From Pseudomonas sp. (GTDB lineage: Bacteria > Pseudomonadota > Gammaproteobacteria > Pseudomonadales > Pseudomonadaceae): a stretch of DNA of 6,195 bases. The DNA lies in NCBI GenBank assembly GCA_029239415.1, contig JAQZAY010000232.1:1-6195 (forward strand), written 5' to 3'. Positions 5,901-6,195 of this stretch are shown one piece after another. Below the pieces are notes generated by a model, which did no database searches, had not been told where the DNA came from, and worked only from the letters and a program-made list of their open reading frames with translations. The translations under genes were made by a program, and so were the position numbers. Within the stretch, counting starts at the first letter, position 1. Each line of letters starts with the position of its first letter.

Positions 5901-5929
5901 TTACCGCCTGGCAACCATGCTGGTATGAT
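5901..5929 (+). promoter_or_regulatory. Extended -10 promoter for the purine permease gene
   Basis: TGGTATGAT (5921-5929) is an extended -10: TG, one base, then TATGAT (5 of 6 to TATAAT). Seventeen bases upstream is TTACCG (5901-5906), a weak -35. The start would fall near 5936, giving a leader of about 100 bases before the ATG at 6037. A short ACCA-TGC-TGGT dyad (5914-5924) touches the -10. I recognise no purine riboswitch or PurR-type operator in the leader. Confidence 0.55.
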
Positions 5930-6036
5930 GCGCGGCTTTTTTCACCCTGGATAAAACCACGGGCCCTGATACGGTCTGTGCTTTGCTGATGGGGTCGACA
6001 CATTTTCAAGGCGCTGGAGCGTCCTGAGGAGCGGGC

Positions 6037-6195
6037 ATGCTGGAACGGCTGTTTCAACTGAGAGCACACAATACCAACGTGCGCACCGAGATACTGGCGG
6101 GCATCACGACTTTCCTGGCCATGGCCTACATCCTGTTCGTCAACCCGAGCATCCTCGGCGAAACCGGCATGGACAAGGGCGCGCTGTTCGTCGCC
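6037..6195 (+). CDS. NCS2/AzgA-type purine base permease, N-terminal part
   Basis: The first 53 residues of a membrane permease that continues past the right edge. The sequence begins MLERLFQLRAHNTNVRTEIL and goes on with AGITTFLAMAYILFVNP, the hallmark first helix of the AzgA-like branch of the NCS2 (xanthine/uracil permease) group. This branch includes adenine, guanine and hypoxanthine importers such as AdeP/AdeQ, GhxP/GhxQ and PbuG. Which base this one carries cannot be read from the visible part. A strong Shine-Dalgarno, GAGGAG (6026-6031), lies 5 bases before the ATG and fixes the start. The full family length is about 430-450 residues, so roughly 12% is seen here. It is divergent from the GNAT gene and separated from it by 210 bases holding its promoter. 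Confidence 0.9.
   Translation, partial: MLERLFQLRAHNTNVRTEILAGITTFLAMAYILFVNPSILGETGMDKGALFVA

Noticed and set aside
1..6195. Mobile elements, CRISPR arrays, tRNA/rRNA genes, toxin-antitoxin or defence genes.
   Set aside because: No direct-repeat arrays, transposase motifs, cloverleaf sequences or such protein families were seen; gene content and base composition are uniform and core-like.

Overview
The window reads as ordinary chromosomal DNA of a fluorescent pseudomonad, most likely of the Pseudomonas putida group. This rests on high GC with GC-rich third codon positions, on cioA-cioB beside an rlmG-type rRNA methyltransferase, and on protein sequences that look pseudomonad throughout. The species is an inference.

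Layout from left to right. (1) Bases 48-1172, plus strand: rlmG, a 23S rRNA guanine-N2 methyltransferase. (2) Bases 1178-3793, minus strand: a compact three-gene operon read from right to left. cioA and cioB encode the two large subunits of a bd-type cyanide-insensitive quinol oxidase with a short Q-loop. The third gene encodes a one-helix protein of about 50 residues (DUF2474 type) that is a good candidate for a small accessory subunit. (3) Bases 3794-4104: a divergent control region of 311 bases. It carries a near-perfect ANR/FNR box (TTGAT-N4-GTCAA) lying between plausible -35 and -10 elements for cioA. It also has a nested inverted repeat, and a TGTAA-N7-TTACA dyad over a possible extended -10 for the next gene. 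(4) Bases 4105-5337, plus strand: a 12-helix MFS transporter of the EntS-like type. (5) Bases 5347-5826, minus strand: a GNAT-family N-acetyltransferase. (6) Bases 5827-6036: a second divergent control region, with an extended -10 promoter for (7) the start, from 6037, of an NCS2/AzgA-type purine-base permease cut off by the window edge.

Only the cio genes clearly work together. CioA-CioB oxidises ubiquinol and reduces oxygen to water without pumping protons, and it resists cyanide; the small protein probably belongs to the same membrane complex. An ANR site in the promoter spacer fits the known repression of cioAB by ANR at low oxygen in Pseudomonas. The other genes are separate units: both convergent pairs (rlmG with the cio operon, MFS with GNAT) leave only 5 and 9 bases between stop codons, with no convincing intrinsic terminator.

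I found no mobile element, CRISPR array, RNA gene or defence system. The most useful observations are the small operon gene, the shorter start for cioA, and the regulatory signals in the cioA/MFS spacer.
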